Shown here one piece after another: positions 1 through 10,175 of a stretch of DNA of 64,000 nucleotides. The notes under the pieces are model-generated. The model searched no databases. It was not told the DNA's origin and saw nothing but the letters and a program-made list of their open reading frames with translations. Source of the stretch: Corynebacterium variabile (GTDB lineage: Bacteria > Actinomycetota > Actinomycetes > Mycobacteriales > Mycobacteriaceae). Position numbers and translations under genes: made by a program. Location: contig NZ_BJNT01000015.1 of NCBI RefSeq assembly GCF_006539825.1, positions 55,921 through 119,920 on the forward strand. The letters are read 5' to 3'. Positions within the stretch are counted from its first letter, which is position 1. Each line of letters begins with the position of its first letter.

Positions 1-561
1 CCGCGGGCCGAGCACCAGTGCGAGCGCCAGGGAGGCGAAACCCGAGGCCATGTGCACCGCGGTGCCACCGGCGTAGTCGTGGAAGTCGAGGACCCGGCCC
101 ATCCAGCCGTCGCCGAAGACCCAGTGTCCGAGCGGGAAGTAGACCAGCGTGACCCAGACCATCGAGAAGACGATCCAGGCGGAGAACTTCATGCGGCCGA
201 GTGCACCGGAGGCCACGATCGCCACGGTGATGCACGCGAACATGGTGTAGAACGCCATATCCGAGGTCACGGAGAAGCCGCCGTCCACGCCACTGTCCTC
301 ATTGCCGACGAGGCCGAAGAATGTCGTCGGGTCGCCGATGACGCCACCGAGCGAGTCGCCGAGCACCAGGCTGTGCCCGAACAGGACGTAGAGGACGGTG
401 ACCGTGCCGAGGGTCGACATGGTCATCGCAAACATATTGAGGACATTGTTTTTTCCGGACATGCCACCGTAGAACAGGGCGATACCGGGGAACATGAGGA
501 GGACGACCGTCATCGCGGCCAGTACCCAGGCGACGTCCGCCAATTCCTGTGGATCAATCAT
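1..561 (-). CDS. amt: Ammonium transporter Amt, N-terminal part (cut by window edge)
   Basis: The reverse strand reads open from an ATG at 561 to the window edge, giving the first 187 residues. It starts MIDPQELADVAWVLAA and continues with a hydrophobic helix, then LFYGGMSGKNN and later GHWVFGDGWM and DYAGGTAVHM. These are the N-terminal helices and signatures of the Amt/MEP/Rh family, which conducts ammonium across the cytoplasmic membrane as a trimer. The family is usually 400-450 residues, so over half is missing. A GGAG lies about 10 bases before the start. In actinobacteria amt often sits beside glnK and glnD; those would lie outside the window. Confidence 0.93.
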   Translation of the reverse strand, partial: MIDPQELADVAWVLAAMTVVLLMFPGIALFYGGMSGKNNVLNMFAMTMSTLGTVTVLYVLFGHSLVLGDSLGGVIGDPTTFFGLVGNEDSGVDGGFSVTSDMAFYTMFACITVAIVASGALGRMKFSAWIVFSMVWVTLVYFPLGHWVFGDGWMGRVLDFHDYAGGTAVHMASGFASLALALVLGPR

Positions 562-767
562 CAGCGCAGAGCTCCATTTGTGACGCAGTCATGGGGAGTA
601 CAACGGATGCTCGGAATGAACATCGTCTCCTCACGGTAAACAGCGCTGATGTCGGTCCAGTGTCCTCACTGTTAAAGCAGCGACCCCGGTACCGCCACTG
701 GAACGGGTGCCGCGTTACGGCAGTACTACCGGACGGTTACCCGCGTTAACGTCAGCCCCGCTCAACG

Positions 768-2921
768 TCAACCCCGCAGGGCGAGTGCGAACGGCAGTAC
801 CGCCGTCGCACCCGCGCGACGTAGCTCGCGTCCGGCCACGGTCATCGCCCAGCGCGACCCGACCTCGGTGTCCACCAGCAGCACGACCTTCCCCTCGACC
901 GCCGCCGCAGTCCCGGGGGAGACCACGAACGCACCGGCGAGGTTCTTCACCCGGAAGGCACTGTTGACGTCCGGCGTTCCGGGATCGCGGGTGAGCTCCA
1001 ACGACCCGGCGTCCACCATCCGCCCGATCGTCGCCAGGCCGGACGCCAGGTCACCCGCCGTCGTCGGTCGGGTCACCGAGGGCATGCCGACGACCACGGA
1101 AGGACGCTCATCCCAACCCCACTCCTTGAGAACCTGGACACACCAGTCTGCGATGTTCTTCGGCACCGGCAGGTCCTCGGCGCCCTCGGCGAGGAAGCTC
1201 CGCAGCACCTGGCCGGCGCCGAGGTCGGTGAGACGGGCGATGGCGCGGCCCTCCGCCACCCGCTCGTCGGTCGGGATCTTCCCCTTGAGCTGCACGCCGA
1301 CCTTCTCCATCCCGGAGGGCCACTGGCCCCGCGGATCGACGGGCACACCGATACCGGAGAGCACCTTGCGTGCCCCGGACTCGTTGTCGGCGCTGACGGT
1401 GGCGTCCCACCAGACCCTGGTGCAGACGTCGCAGCGTCCGCAGTCGTGGGCGGTCGGATCGTCGAGCGCCTCGGCGAGGAAGCGCATCCGGCACATCTGA
1501 CCTGCCTCGTAGTCCAGCATCGCCTGCGCCTCACGCTTCCGGGCCTCGGCGACCGCGGCGTAGCGCGGCGCATCGTAGGACCAGGGCGCGCCGGTGGTGA
1601 CGAAACCGGACCCGGCCCGGTCCACCGCGCCGTCGACCTGCAGGGTCTTGAGCAGCAGGGCCAGTTTCGTGCGCTTGATGCCGACCAGAGGTTCCAGCGC
1701 GGGGACGGACAGGGGAGCGGGGGAGTCAGCCAGGGCGCCCAGCACAGTCAGCGCGTCCTCCTCCTCGGGCATGGACGCGGTGGCGAAGTACTCCCAGATG
1801 TCAGGATCCTCGTCGCCGGGCAGCAGCAGGACGTCCGCGGACTCCGTGGCACGACCGGCGCGTCCGACCTGCTGGTAGTAGGCCACAGCGGAACTGGGTG
1901 CGCCGAGGTGGACGACGAACCCGAGGTCCGGTTTGTCGAAGCCCATGCCCAAAGCGCTGGTCGCCACCAGTGCCTTGAGACTGTTGTCCTTGAGTGCCTG
2001 CTCCAGGCGGGCGCGGTCCTCGGCGTCGGTGCGTCCGGTGTAGGCGGCGACGTCCCAGCCGGCGTCCTTGAGCGCACGGGTCGTGTCCTCGGCGGCGGAG
2101 ACCGTGAGGCAGTAGATGATGCCGGAACCGGTGAAGTCCCCGAGGTGCTGGACCAGCCAGCCGATCCGGTGACCGGGGGACGCGGTCGGCGCGACGCCCA
2201 GGCGCAGGGAATCGCGCGACAGCGCGCCGCGGATGACGGCGGTGTCCGCCCCGAGCTGGGCGGCGACATCGTCGACGACGCGGCTGTTCGCCGTCGCCGT
2301 CGTCGCCAGCACCGGCAGGTCGGCGGGCAGGGACGCCAGCAGTGCGCCGATCCGGCGGTAGTCGGGCCGGAAGTCATGGCCCCAGTCGGAGATGCAGTGC
2401 GCCTCGTCGACGACGATCATGCCGACACCGGCACCGGCACCGGTCGCCCCCAGCAGCGGGTCGAGGACGCGCTCGCGGAAATTCGGGTTGGTCAGCCGCT
2501 CCGGCGAGATGAGCAGCACGTCGAGGCGTCCTTCCCGCAGGGCGGTGAGGACGTCATCCCACTCGGTGACGTTCGCGGAGTTGATCGTCGCCGCGTGCAC
2601 CCCGGCACGTTCGGCGGCGGCGACCTGGTCGCGCATCAGGGCGAGCAGCGGCGAGATGATGAGGGTCGGGCCTGCGCTGCCGCCGAAGCCTTCCCTGATC
2701 AGTCGGGCGGCGACGAAGTACACCGCCGACTTTCCCCAGCCGGTGCGTTGGACGACGAGGACGCGTTTCCGGTCGCTGACCAGTACTTCGATGGCGTCGA
2801 ACTGGCCGTCGCGGAAGTCGGCGTCCGCCCGTCCGGTGAGTTCGCGGAGGATCTCCGTGGCGCGGGTGCGGAGGTCGGTGGTGGAGGCGGCGGGAGTAGT
2901 GGCGGCGTCGGTCGGGCTCAT
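768..2921 (-). CDS. recQ: RecQ-family ATP-dependent DNA helicase
   Basis: A 717-residue SF2 helicase that should unwind DNA 3'-5' in repair and recombination. Visible motifs are Walker A GWGKS (residues 61-65), DEAH (172-175), TTAT (207-210), then QVGRAGR in helicase domain 2 and a zinc-binding cluster with CxxCDVC after a CRMRF segment, as in RecQ. No HRDC domain is seen. The C-terminal segment (VLLVDTEVGSRWAMTVA) resembles a phosphoribosyltransferase-like fold found on some actinobacterial RecQ proteins. The frame is open further upstream, but the ATG at 2921 gives a normal N-terminus; the extra 55 residues are low-complexity. It stands alone on this strand. Confidence 0.9.
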   Translation of the reverse strand: MSPTDAATTPAASTTDLRTRATEILRELTGRADADFRDGQFDAIEVLVSDRKRVLVVQRTGWGKSAVYFVAARLIREGFGGSAGPTLIISPLLALMRDQVAAAERAGVHAATINSANVTEWDDVLTALREGRLDVLLISPERLTNPNFRERVLDPLLGATGAGAGVGMIVVDEAHCISDWGHDFRPDYRRIGALLASLPADLPVLATTATANSRVVDDVAAQLGADTAVIRGALSRDSLRLGVAPTASPGHRIGWLVQHLGDFTGSGIIYCLTVSAAEDTTRALKDAGWDVAAYTGRTDAEDRARLEQALKDNSLKALVATSALGMGFDKPDLGFVVHLGAPSSAVAYYQQVGRAGRATESADVLLLPGDEDPDIWEYFATASMPEEEDALTVLGALADSPAPLSVPALEPLVGIKRTKLALLLKTLQVDGAVDRAGSGFVTTGAPWSYDAPRYAAVAEARKREAQAMLDYEAGQMCRMRFLAEALDDPTAHDCGRCDVCTRVWWDATVSADNESGARKVLSGIGVPVDPRGQWPSGMEKVGVQLKGKIPTDERVAEGRAIARLTDLGAGQVLRSFLAEGAEDLPVPKNIADWCVQVLKEWGWDERPSVVVGMPSVTRPTTAGDLASGLATIGRMVDAGSLELTRDPGTPDVNSAFRVKNLAGAFVVSPGTAAAVEGKVVLLVDTEVGSRWAMTVAGRELRRAGATAVLPFALALRG

Positions 2922-2962
2922 GCGCCCCACCCTAGAGGAGGGACCGGACAGCTTAGGGACGG

Positions 2963-3487
2963 TCAGGGGTGACCCTTCGTCGGTGTGCGCGGCATCCTCG
3001 GCATCCGGACCAGCATGACTCCGCTCGCAAGCAGGGCGAGAACCACTCCGCCGCCGATGACGATCATCATGTAGCCGACACCCCACAGCGCGGTGTCGTC
3101 ACTGTGTGCCATCTGGATGCCGCAGGCGGTGGAGAAGCCGAACAGGCCACCGAGGGCGCCGACGAAAGAGCCGGTCCAGCGCCACCGCGAGATGAATCCG
3201 AGTGCGATGACCGCGATGACGGAGGTGACCACACATCCGACGATCGCCCAGGTCGGGTACTCGAAGTTCCCCCAGCTGATCCATGCGGCCCACAGTAGGA
3301 CGCCCACGACAATGCCTGCCAGAGCAGTGACTGTATTGCCGAACTTTCGGTGCGGGTCAATGAATCTGGAGGGTTCGGCGGCCTCACTGCGGTGGAACAC
3401 GACGAGGGCGAGTATGGCCAGGATGAACGGAACGCCGCCGAGTACGGCGATGGCGAAAAGAATGCTCAGGACGCTGGCGGTATCCAT
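2963..3487 (-). CDS. Hypothetical membrane protein, about 5 TM segments
   Basis: The protein has 174 residues starting MDTASVLSILFAIAVLGG. I see about five hydrophobic stretches: residues 5-28, 47-70, 80-100, 105-125 and 138-160. The C-terminus is short, basic and proline-rich (RMPRMPRTPTKGHP). No enzymatic motif is visible and I do not recognise a family. The start is the ATG at 3487; the longer open frame upstream reads as arginine/serine-rich non-protein sequence. It ends 41 bases before the recQ start and runs in the same direction, so co-transcription is possible. Confidence 0.65.
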   Translation of the reverse strand: MDTASVLSILFAIAVLGGVPFILAILALVVFHRSEAAEPSRFIDPHRKFGNTVTALAGIVVGVLLWAAWISWGNFEYPTWAIVGCVVTSVIAVIALGFISRWRWTGSFVGALGGLFGFSTACGIQMAHSDDTALWGVGYMMIVIGGGVVLALLASGVMLVRMPRMPRTPTKGHP

Positions 3488-3558
3488 GACCCCACGGTAC
3501 GTATGCCCCGGGGAAAGGGGGTTCCGCTGGCGTCGATCGAACATTAGGGTCGCCTGAC

Positions 3559-4292
3559 ATGAGTAGAACGTCGAAGACCGTACCCTCACCACTCGACGCC
3601 CGGGCCCGCGAGGTCGTCGACCGGCTTCACGCGCAGAACCGGCACCAGTTCCTCCGCAGTATCTGGCCGCTGATCCGCGAGATGGTGAAGGCGAAGTTCG
3701 GGACCGGGAACTGGGACTCCACCCAGACCGACTCCGGCAAGGAGATGCTCGCCGACAAGATGGTGGCGCTCGATCCGTAGAAGGCCGCGCTGTGCCATCT
3801 GCTGTGTCGCAGCATCCGGGCACGCACCGTCGTCGAGATCGGGCATCATTCGGGGTGTCTACCATCTACCTTGCCGCCGCAGTGCGGGACGTAGGGATCG
3901 ACGCCGGGGAGGACGGCCTGGTTATCGGTACGCAGCATGAACCCGGGAAGGTGAAGATCGCCGAGAAGAACCTGGCGGACGCAGGGGTCGATGAGCACGC
4001 CGAAATCCTCGCCGGTGACCTGCTGGAGACCCTGCCGCCCCGGCTGGCGGCGCTGGCTGACCTGGACCGGCCGGTGGACTTCGTCCTCATGGACATCCGG
4101 ATCCCGATGGCGTTGCCGGCCCTGGAGCTCCTCATCCCGCACCTGCGCCTCGGAGCGCTGGTGGCCTGCGACAACGTGGTCTCGGTGGCATCCGACTACG
4201 CCGGGTACCTGGACCGGGTACGCAACTCCGGTGACTTCGTCTCGGTGACGGTGCCTGGCCAGGGTGGCACCGAGATCTCGATGAAGGTGTGA
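3559..4292 (+). pseudogene. Class I SAM-dependent O-methyltransferase, broken
   Basis: Two reading frames together make one O-methyltransferase of the Methyltransf_3 type. The first (3559-3780) carries the N-terminal helices and ends at TAG 3778-3780. Past that stop the same frame continues into TVVEIG, the start of the SAM-binding glycine motif. Around 3842-3855 the homology jumps to another frame, reading FGVSTIYLAAAVRD, then the acidic VLMDIRIP region and GALVACDNVVS, ending at 4292. It therefore carries one nonsense codon and one apparent one-base deletion. An intact member would be about 240 residues. Both lesions are read directly; their age, or sequencing error, cannot be judged here. 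Confidence 0.75.
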
Positions 4293-4322
4293 CCTGGACT
4301 GACTGTCCGTGGCGGTCCACCG

Positions 4323-4565
4323 TCATTTCCCGGGGTCGCGCAGCGTCCTCGCCCGGTAGAGGTAGGCGCCGCCGCCGAGCACCGGGACCAGGAAGATCAC
4401 GAAGAACCACGCCGTCGCCTCACCTGTGCTGAGTTGCGGCCTGGTCCGGTACCACCGGAGAAACCCGACGAACATCAGGATCACGGTGGCCAGCAGGAAA
4501 ACGGACCAGACGCCGTCGACGCCGTCCTGCAGCAGCGGGTTGCCCGAGGTGTTCATGGTGCTCAC
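4323..4565 (-). CDS. Small membrane protein, PLDc_N-like
   Basis: The protein has 80 residues with two hydrophobic helices (about 22-38 and 50-70) separated by a basic, Arg/Tyr-containing loop (LRWYRTRPQ). The second helix, WFFVIFLVPVLGGGAYLYR, resembles the PLD-nuclease N-terminal (PLDc_N) two-helix module often found alone in actinobacteria, so an inner-membrane location is expected. The start is GTG at 4565, four bases after an AGGCAGG; an ATG at 4556 is the alternative. The specific role is unknown. Confidence 0.6.
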   Translation of the reverse strand: MSTMNTSGNPLLQDGVDGVWSVFLLATVILMFVGFLRWYRTRPQLSTGEATAWFFVIFLVPVLGGGAYLYRARTLRDPGK

Positions 4566-4681
4566 GCTACCTGCCTCTCACATCCGGGGGTGACCCCTGC
4601 GTCGGGTCCCGTGCAGCACCGGCGGGTGGGTTCTACTCTCGGGAAGTGAACGACATGTACTTTCCAGGGAGCTGACCGTCG

Positions 4682-7330
4682 ATGACCGCACCCGTCTGGC
4701 ACACCACCGGTATCGAAGAGGTCAGAGCCGCTCTCGATCTCCCGGATGCCGGGACCGGCCTGACTTCCGCGGACGCCGCCGCCCGACGGGAACGCCACGG
4801 TCCCAACAAGCTCACCGAGACCACCGCCGACCCCTGGTACGTCGTCCTCGGGCGGCAGATCGCGTCCCCGATGGTGATCTTCCTGCTGCTCGCCGGCATC
4901 GTCACCCTTATCCAGCAGGAATGGTTCGAAGGCGCGGTGATCTTCCTCGTCGTCGTGCTGAACTCCTCGATCGGCTACTGGCAGGCCCGCAAGGCGGAGA
5001 AGGACGTCGCCGCCCTGGCGGAACTCTCCACCCCCGAGGCCACTGTCGTCCGCGACGGAGCAGTGACCGGCATTCCGGCCACGGATCTGGTCCCCGGGGA
5101 CACGGTCCGTCTCGAATCCGGCGACATGGTGCCCGCTGACCTGCGGATCACGGCGTCCATCGGGCTGCGCGTCGACGAGTCGATGCTCACCGGCGAGGTC
5201 CTGCCGACCGCGAAGCGTTCCGGTGTCTCCGACCACGGCGTCGAGCTGGCGGAGGACGCCCCGCTCGGCGACCGTGTCACCATGGCCTACTCCGGCACGC
5301 TTGTCGTTTCCGGCCGTGCCACGGGCCTGGTCGTCACGACCGGCCGCGACACCGAACTCGGCTCCATCGCCGACCTGGTCCAGACCGACAGCGGGAAGAC
5401 GCCGCTGCAGGTTCTCACCGACCGACTCGAGAAGACCATCGCCGTACTGTTGGTCGTCGTCGGCGTCGCGGTGTTCATCACCAATCTGATTCTCGGCACC
5501 GGACTGGGGGACGCCTTCCGCTCGACTGTCGCGCTGATCGTCTCCTCGATGCCGGAGGCGCTGCCGGTCGTCCTGTCGGTGGCGATGGGGGTGGGGGTGT
5601 CGCGCATGGCGACCCGCAATGCGGTGGTCCGTCATCTGCCCAGCGGGGAGACCCTGGGTTCCACCACCGTCATCGGTTCGGACAAGACCGGCACGCTCAC
5701 CGTCAACCGGATGACCGTGGAGACCGTGTGGACGCCCACCGGTCTCGACGAGACCCCGTCGCTGCGCACCGGCGCGCTGACCAATGACGCCACCGTCCAC
5801 CCTGACGGCGACACCCTCATCGGGGACGCCGTCGATGTCGCTATGGCCACCGCAGCCCTCGACCGGGGTGTGGTCACCGGTGAGGAGCGTAGTACGGCAC
5901 CGGTGGCGGACATGCCCTACGAGCCTGAGTACGCCTACTCGCAGACGCTGCGCCGGGAGACCGGGGAGGACGGCACGGACCGGCTTGTCCTGCACGTCAA
6001 GGGGGCGCCTGAGGTCGTGGCGTCCTTCTGCCGGGGGATGGGCGGGGGAAGCGTCCGCCACGAGGCGATGGTGGAGGCGAACCACGCGATGGCTGCTGAC
6101 GGGCTGCGCGTCATCGCCACCGCCTCCCGCGTGCTCGATGAGGGTGAGGCGGTTCCGAAGTCCCTTGACACCCCGCATGACCTCCAGTTCACCGGCCTGC
6201 AGGGGATGATGGACCCGCCGCGCGAGGGCGTGCGTGAGGCCATCGGTCAGTGCCGTTCCGCCGGCATCCACGTCATGATGATCACCGGTGACCACCCCGT
6301 CACCGCCGTGGCGATCGGCAGGCGGCTCGGGCTGGGACGTCCCGGCGACGAGCCGATCACCGGCCGAGACATGGCCGGGCTGGACGACGCCCAGCTGCGT
6401 GAGAGGCTCAGGCACACCAGTGTCGCCGCACGGATGAGTCCGCAGGACAAGCTACGGATCGTCAAGCTGCTCAAAGCCGACGGAGAGACCGTCGCCGTCA
6501 CCGGTGACGGCGTCAATGACGCTCCGGCGCTCAAGGCGGCGTCCATCGGTGTGGCGATGGGAGATTCCGGCACAGATGTCGCCCGCGAATCCGCCGACGT
6601 GGTCCTCACCGACGACAACTTCGTCACCATCGTCGATGCCGTCCGGCTCGGCCGGGTGACCTTCTCCTCGATCCGGAAGGCCACGTTCTTCCTCATTTCC
6701 AACGGCCTGGCGTTGATGACCGCGGTGGTGGTGAACACCTTCACCGAACTACCGCTGATCTTCCTGCCGGTGATGCTGCTGTTCATGAACATCGTCACCA
6801 ACGGCATCCAGGACATCGCCCTCTCCTTCGAGAAGGGGGAGGGCGACGAACTCGACCAGAATCCCCGGTCGAAGGATGAAGGTGTGCTCGACACCCACAT
6901 GTGGATGCGCTCGGTCATCACGGGACTGTGGATGGGCATCGGCACGCTGCTGGTCTACCGTGTCGCCAACGACCAGGGACTGGCGCTGGAGGAATGCCGC
7001 ACACTGGCCCTGATCACCATGGTGATGTTCAATTTCTTCCAGGTGTTCAGTGCCCGCGCCTTGCACATCTCCGCCTTCGCGATGAATCCGCTGGGCAACC
7101 CGCTGCTGCTCGGTTCCGCGGTGGCCGCGCTGGTGCTGCAGTGGGCGGCGACCGCGTGGACGCCGGCCGCGGACCTCATCGGACTGACCTCGTTGAGCTG
7201 GCAGCAGTGGCTCATGTGCACCGGCATCGGGGTTACGGTGTTGTTGATCGTCGAAGCAGAGAAACTCGTGGTGAGGTGGATGGAATGGCGGAACGCACGG
7301 CACGTACGGCACGCACGGCAGACGGCATGA
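4682..7330 (+). CDS. P-type cation-transporting ATPase (P2, Ca2+-type)
   Basis: An 882-residue pump that should couple ATP hydrolysis to cation export or import across the membrane. Domains in order are the cation ATPase N-terminal region (1-60), TM1-2, the actuator domain with TGE (170-172), TM4 with PEALP (291-295), phosphorylation site DKTGTLT (334-340), the hinge GDGVNDAP near 607, and a C-terminal six-helix bundle. PEALP in TM4 and the long C-terminal bundle fit P2 ATPases (Ca2+, or Mn2+/Na+) rather than heavy-metal P1B pumps; there is no N-terminal CxxC domain. Mycobacterial CtpF is a plausible relative. The stop overlaps the ATG of the next gene (ATGA), so the two are translationally coupled. 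Confidence 0.9.
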   Translation: MTAPVWHTTGIEEVRAALDLPDAGTGLTSADAAARRERHGPNKLTETTADPWYVVLGRQIASPMVIFLLLAGIVTLIQQEWFEGAVIFLVVVLNSSIGYWQARKAEKDVAALAELSTPEATVVRDGAVTGIPATDLVPGDTVRLESGDMVPADLRITASIGLRVDESMLTGEVLPTAKRSGVSDHGVELAEDAPLGDRVTMAYSGTLVVSGRATGLVVTTGRDTELGSIADLVQTDSGKTPLQVLTDRLEKTIAVLLVVVGVAVFITNLILGTGLGDAFRSTVALIVSSMPEALPVVLSVAMGVGVSRMATRNAVVRHLPSGETLGSTTVIGSDKTGTLTVNRMTVETVWTPTGLDETPSLRTGALTNDATVHPDGDTLIGDAVDVAMATAALDRGVVTGEERSTAPVADMPYEPEYAYSQTLRRETGEDGTDRLVLHVKGAPEVVASFCRGMGGGSVRHEAMVEANHAMAADGLRVIATASRVLDEGEAVPKSLDTPHDLQFTGLQGMMDPPREGVREAIGQCRSAGIHVMMITGDHPVTAVAIGRRLGLGRPGDEPITGRDMAGLDDAQLRERLRHTSVAARMSPQDKLRIVKLLKADGETVAVTGDGVNDAPALKAASIGVAMGDSGTDVARESADVVLTDDNFVTIVDAVRLGRVTFSSIRKATFFLISNGLALMTAVVVNTFTELPLIFLPVMLLFMNIVTNGIQDIALSFEKGEGDELDQNPRSKDEGVLDTHMWMRSVITGLWMGIGTLLVYRVANDQGLALEECRTLALITMVMFNFFQVFSARALHISAFAMNPLGNPLLLGSAVAALVLQWAATAWTPAADLIGLTSLSWQQWLMCTGIGVTVLLIVEAEKLVVRWMEWRNARHVRHARQTA

Positions 7331-8523
7331 CGCGCACCGACGTCTGCGTCATCGGGGCGGGCGTCCTCGGACTGACGGCGGCACGGGAGCTGGCGTCCCG
7401 CGGGCACACGGTGACCCTGCTGGACGCCGAGGCGCCGTTCGCCGGGGCGTCCCACCGGTCGTTCGCGTGGATCAACGCGAACAACAAGCCGCCGCACGCC
7501 TACCACCGGCTCAACGCGCTGGGCATGGAGGAACACGACCGGCTGCAGGACGAGCTGGGTGGGCAGTGGTTCCACCGCTCCGGATCGGTGCTCGCCTCGT
7601 CCGCCGGGACGCCGGAGCAGCGCGCGGAGTTCATCTCCGAACGGCTCGACCGGCTGTACGCGGAGCACTACCCGGTCGAGCCGGTGACGCGGGACGACCT
7701 GGCCGGTCTGGAACCGGTCGTGGACTGGGCACACCTGCTTCCCGACGGCGGGGAGGCGCTGTTTTTCCCCGACGAGGGGTACCTGGACGCGGATCTGTTC
7801 GCCGCGGGTCTGCTGAACGACCTCGCGTCCCGCGGGGTGACGGTGCAGCAGGGGCGGGTGACACACCTGGCCTCGGACGCGGTGAGCGCCCACGTCCTGC
7901 TGGACAACGGGGTCGAATTGACGCCGGACGCCGTGGTCGTCGCCGCCGGTGCCGGATCGCGGGCGCTCGGGCTGCCGGTCGCTGACCTCGCGGCACAGGA
8001 GGGTGCGACCGCGCGCACCCACAGTTTCCTGGGACTGAGCGTGCCGACCGATGTGCCGCTGGGCCGGGTGGTGATCACCGACGTGATCAATGTCCGGCCC
8101 CGCCACGACGGACGCCTGTGGATACAGCTGCCGGGCGTGGAGCACCGGGTGGCCGAGGCGGTGGACGCGACGTCGACGGACGCCGTGTGCGATGAGGTCC
8201 GTCATCTCATGGAGATCGAACTGGAGAAGATTCTGGGCACGCCGGTGCCGGTGCCGACGGTGTACCTGTCCGGCCGCAGTGTGCCGGAGGACGGTTTCCC
8301 GCTCGTCGGGTTCACCGATGAACCCCGCCGGATCTACGCACTGGTCGCGCACTCGGGGATGACGCTGTCCGCGCTGCTCGGCCGACTGGTCGCCGAGGAA
8401 CTTGATGGTGGTTCCGGTGCAGGGGAGGCTGGAGAGGCTGCTGAGCTGCTGGCGTCCTTCCGTCCGGACCGCCCGGCGGCCTCGGAACCTGCCCCGTCCA
8501 CCCCCTTCATCGGGTGGCAGTAG
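7327..8523 (+). CDS. FAD-dependent oxidoreductase (DAO family)
   Basis: A 398-residue flavoprotein starting [20 protein letters not shown], where GAGVLG is the dinucleotide-binding GxGxx[13 protein letters not shown] in the middle and the C-terminal [14 protein letters not shown] followed by [17 protein letters not shown] match D-amino-acid oxidase/glycine oxidase-like proteins. The substrate is unknown; amino acids or secondary amines are typical. The ATG at 7327 overlaps the ATPase stop, which fixes the start; the frame is open upstream inside the ATPase gene but is not coding there. The acidic, Gly/Glu-rich stretch near residues 360-380 is probably a flexible C-terminal linker. Confidence 0.85.
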   Translation: MTRTDVCVIGAGVLGLTAARELASRGHTVTLLDAEAPFAGASHRSFAWINANNKPPHAYHRLNALGMEEHDRLQDELGGQWFHRSGSVLASSAGTPEQRAEFISERLDRLYAEHYPVEPVTRDDLAGLEPVVDWAHLLPDGGEALFFPDEGYLDADLFAAGLLNDLASRGVTVQQGRVTHLASDAVSAHVLLDNGVELTPDAVVVAAGAGSRALGLPVADLAAQEGATARTHSFLGLSVPTDVPLGRVVITDVINVRPRHDGRLWIQLPGVEHRVAEAVDATSTDAVCDEVRHLMEIELEKILGTPVPVPTVYLSGRSVPEDGFPLVGFTDEPRRIYALVAHSGMTLSALLGRLVAEELDGGSGAGEAGEAAELLASFRPDRPAASEPAPSTPFIGWQ

Positions 8524-8567
8524 GCGCAGCACTGCAGGTGCAGTGGGCGTGGACGCACAATGGAGGC

Positions 8568-9641
8568 ATGACCACGCACACCGCCCCCACCACCATGCAC
8601 GCCTGGCAGGTCACCACACCCGGGCCGGTCGACGGGGCGGACGCCCCACTGGAGCTCGTCGAGAAGTCGGTGCCCGCCCCGGGGCCGGGTGAACTGCTCG
8701 TCCACGTGCACACCTGCGGGGTGTGCCGGACCGACCTGCATGTTACCGAGGGGGACCTTGACGTGCACCATCCCCACGTCACGCCCGGCCACGAGATCGT
8801 CGGCGTGGTCGTGGCTGTCGGCGAGGGTGCCGATCCGTCCTGGAAGGACGCCAGGGTCGGCGTCGCCTGGCTGCGCTCGACCTGCGGGGAGTGCCGGTGG
8901 TGCCGGTCGGGGCGCGAGAACCTCTGCCCGCACTCGACCTACACCGGGTGGGACGCCGACGGTGGCTACGCCGAGTACACCGTGGTGCCCGCCGACTTCG
9001 CGTACCGGCTGCCGACCGGGGAGGACGCTGCGTCCGAAGTTGCGTCTGATACCGCGCTGTCGCCCCTGCTCTGCGCCGGCATCATCGGCTACCACGCCCT
9101 GCAGCGCGCCGGGCTGCCCGAATCCACCCCGGACAACCCCGCCCGGCTCGGTCTCTACGGCTTCGGAGGGTCGGCCCACCTGTGCGCCCAGCTTGCGCTG
9201 GCCTCCGGTGCCCGTGTCCACGTGCTGACCAGGGACAAGGCGGCGCAGGAGCTGGCTCTGTCGCTGGGATGTGCGTCGGCGGCCGGTGCCTACGACATGC
9301 CGCCGGAGCCCCTGGACGCCGCGGTACTCTTCGCCCCGGTCGGGGACATCGTGCCACCGGCCATGCGGGCGCTGGACCGGGGCGGCGTCCTCTCGATCGC
9401 CGGGATCCATCTCTCGGACACCCCGCCGCTGAACTACGAGAACGAGCTCTTCTACGAGAAGGAGATCCGGTCGGTCACCTCGAACACCCGGGCCCGGGGC
9501 CGCGAGTTCCTGTCGCTGGTGGAGGAGTACGGGGTGCGCGCGACGACGCACGAGTACCCGATGTCGCGCGGGCTGGACGCGCTGCGCGACCTCAAGGCGG
9601 GACGCTTCGACGGCGCGGCGGTGCTGGTCAATGACTTCTGA
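8568..9641 (+). CDS. Zinc-dependent alcohol dehydrogenase
   Basis: A 357-residue medium-chain dehydrogenase. The catalytic-zinc region shows [15 protein letters not shown] and GHEIVG. The structural-zinc cysteines lie in [15 protein letters not shown], followed by [11 protein letters not shown]. The Rossmann motif is [10 protein letters not shown]. It should oxidise primary alcohols with NAD(P)+ in the cytosol. The layout resembles actinobacterial AdhA-type enzymes. The chosen ATG at 8568 has a GGAGG only one base upstream, so the in-frame ATG at 8595 may be the real start. The 3' end overlaps the next gene by 11 bases. Confidence 0.88.
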   Translation: MTTHTAPTTMHAWQVTTPGPVDGADAPLELVEKSVPAPGPGELLVHVHTCGVCRTDLHVTEGDLDVHHPHVTPGHEIVGVVVAVGEGADPSWKDARVGVAWLRSTCGECRWCRSGRENLCPHSTYTGWDADGGYAEYTVVPADFAYRLPTGEDAASEVASDTALSPLLCAGIIGYHALQRAGLPESTPDNPARLGLYGFGGSAHLCAQLALASGARVHVLTRDKAAQELALSLGCASAAGAYDMPPEPLDAAVLFAPVGDIVPPAMRALDRGGVLSIAGIHLSDTPPLNYENELFYEKEIRSVTSNTRARGREFLSLVEEYGVRATTHEYPMSRGLDALRDLKAGRFDGAAVLVNDF

Positions 9642-9984
9642 CTCTGCGTCCGAATCTGCGTCCGCGCTGGTGGGCGGTGTGGGGTGCGCGCACTGGCGCT
9701 CACCGCTGGACATTGTGGCGATCCGTTTCCGCTGCTGCGGGCAGACCTACCCCTGTCTGCACTGCCACGACGAGGCCGAGGACCATCCGGTGACGCCGTG
9801 GCCGACGGCCACCGCATCCGACCGGGCACAGAAGGCCGTGCTGTGCCGGTCGTGCGGAGCGTGGCTCACCGTGGGGGAGTACCTCGACCTCTACGCGGCG
9901 AACACCGGCCCGGCCTGCCCGCACTGCGCGGCCTCCTTCAACCCCGGCTGCGCCCTCCACTCCCACGTGTACTTCGTGGTATGA
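9631..9984 (+). CDS. CHY zinc-finger protein
   Basis: The protein has 117 residues. After a Ser/Ala-rich start it shows a Cys/His pattern: GCAHW, then [29 protein letters not shown] and a final [10 protein letters not shown]. This is the CHY-type zinc finger that occurs alone in bacteria and in RING proteins of eukaryotes. It probably binds two or three zinc ions; the bacterial function is not known. It starts inside the last codons of the alcohol dehydrogenase gene, so the two share a transcript and perhaps zinc-related biology. Confidence 0.85.
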   Translation: MTSDSASESASALVGGVGCAHWRSPLDIVAIRFRCCGQTYPCLHCHDEAEDHPVTPWPTATASDRAQKAVLCRSCGAWLTVGEYLDLYAANTGPACPHCAASFNPGCALHSHVYFVV

Positions 9985-10022
9985 GGGGCCTCGCCGATGT
10001 AGTCCACCCTGTGTCATGAGTT

Positions 10023-10069
10023 GACCCGGATCTGCAGTGTCGGAGGGACGGAACCGTCAGATTCGGGTC
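10023..10069. terminator. Inverted repeat / likely terminator after the CHY gene
   Basis: The arms GACCCGGATCTG (10023-10034) and CAGATTCGGGTC (10058-10069) pair with one mismatch around a 23-base loop. No T-run follows. The position, 38 bases after the CHY stop, suits termination of the ATPase-to-CHY transcript. Confidence 0.5.
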
Positions 10070-10130
10070 GCTCCATGACAGTGCGCACGACGCAGGCACC
10101 GGACAAGGTGCAGTGGTGACATACGACGAA

Positions 10131-10163
10131 ACCCCGGTGCCTTCGTGACGAAGGAACCGGGGT
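10131..10163 (-). terminator. Terminator of tRNA-His
   Basis: A hairpin with outer arms ACCCCGGT and ACCGGGGT and an inner CCTT/AAGG. It lies directly 3' of the tRNA-His gene on the reverse strand and is followed by a short T-containing stretch. Confidence 0.6.
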
Positions 10164-10175
10164 CCGTGTGTTTGG

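Noticed and set aside
52..639. Forward-strand open frame over the amt gene
   Set aside because: The reverse strand encodes clear Amt helices; this frame is an Asp/Glu/His-rich shadow.
4562..6415. 617-codon reverse frame across the P-type ATPase
   Set aside because: It is the antisense of an unmistakable ATPase; its product is Gly/Asp/His/Arg-rich with no fold-like pattern.
10023..10069. Small regulatory RNA between the CHY gene and tRNA-His
   Set aside because: The hairpin fits a terminator and no promoter is visible for an independent transcript.
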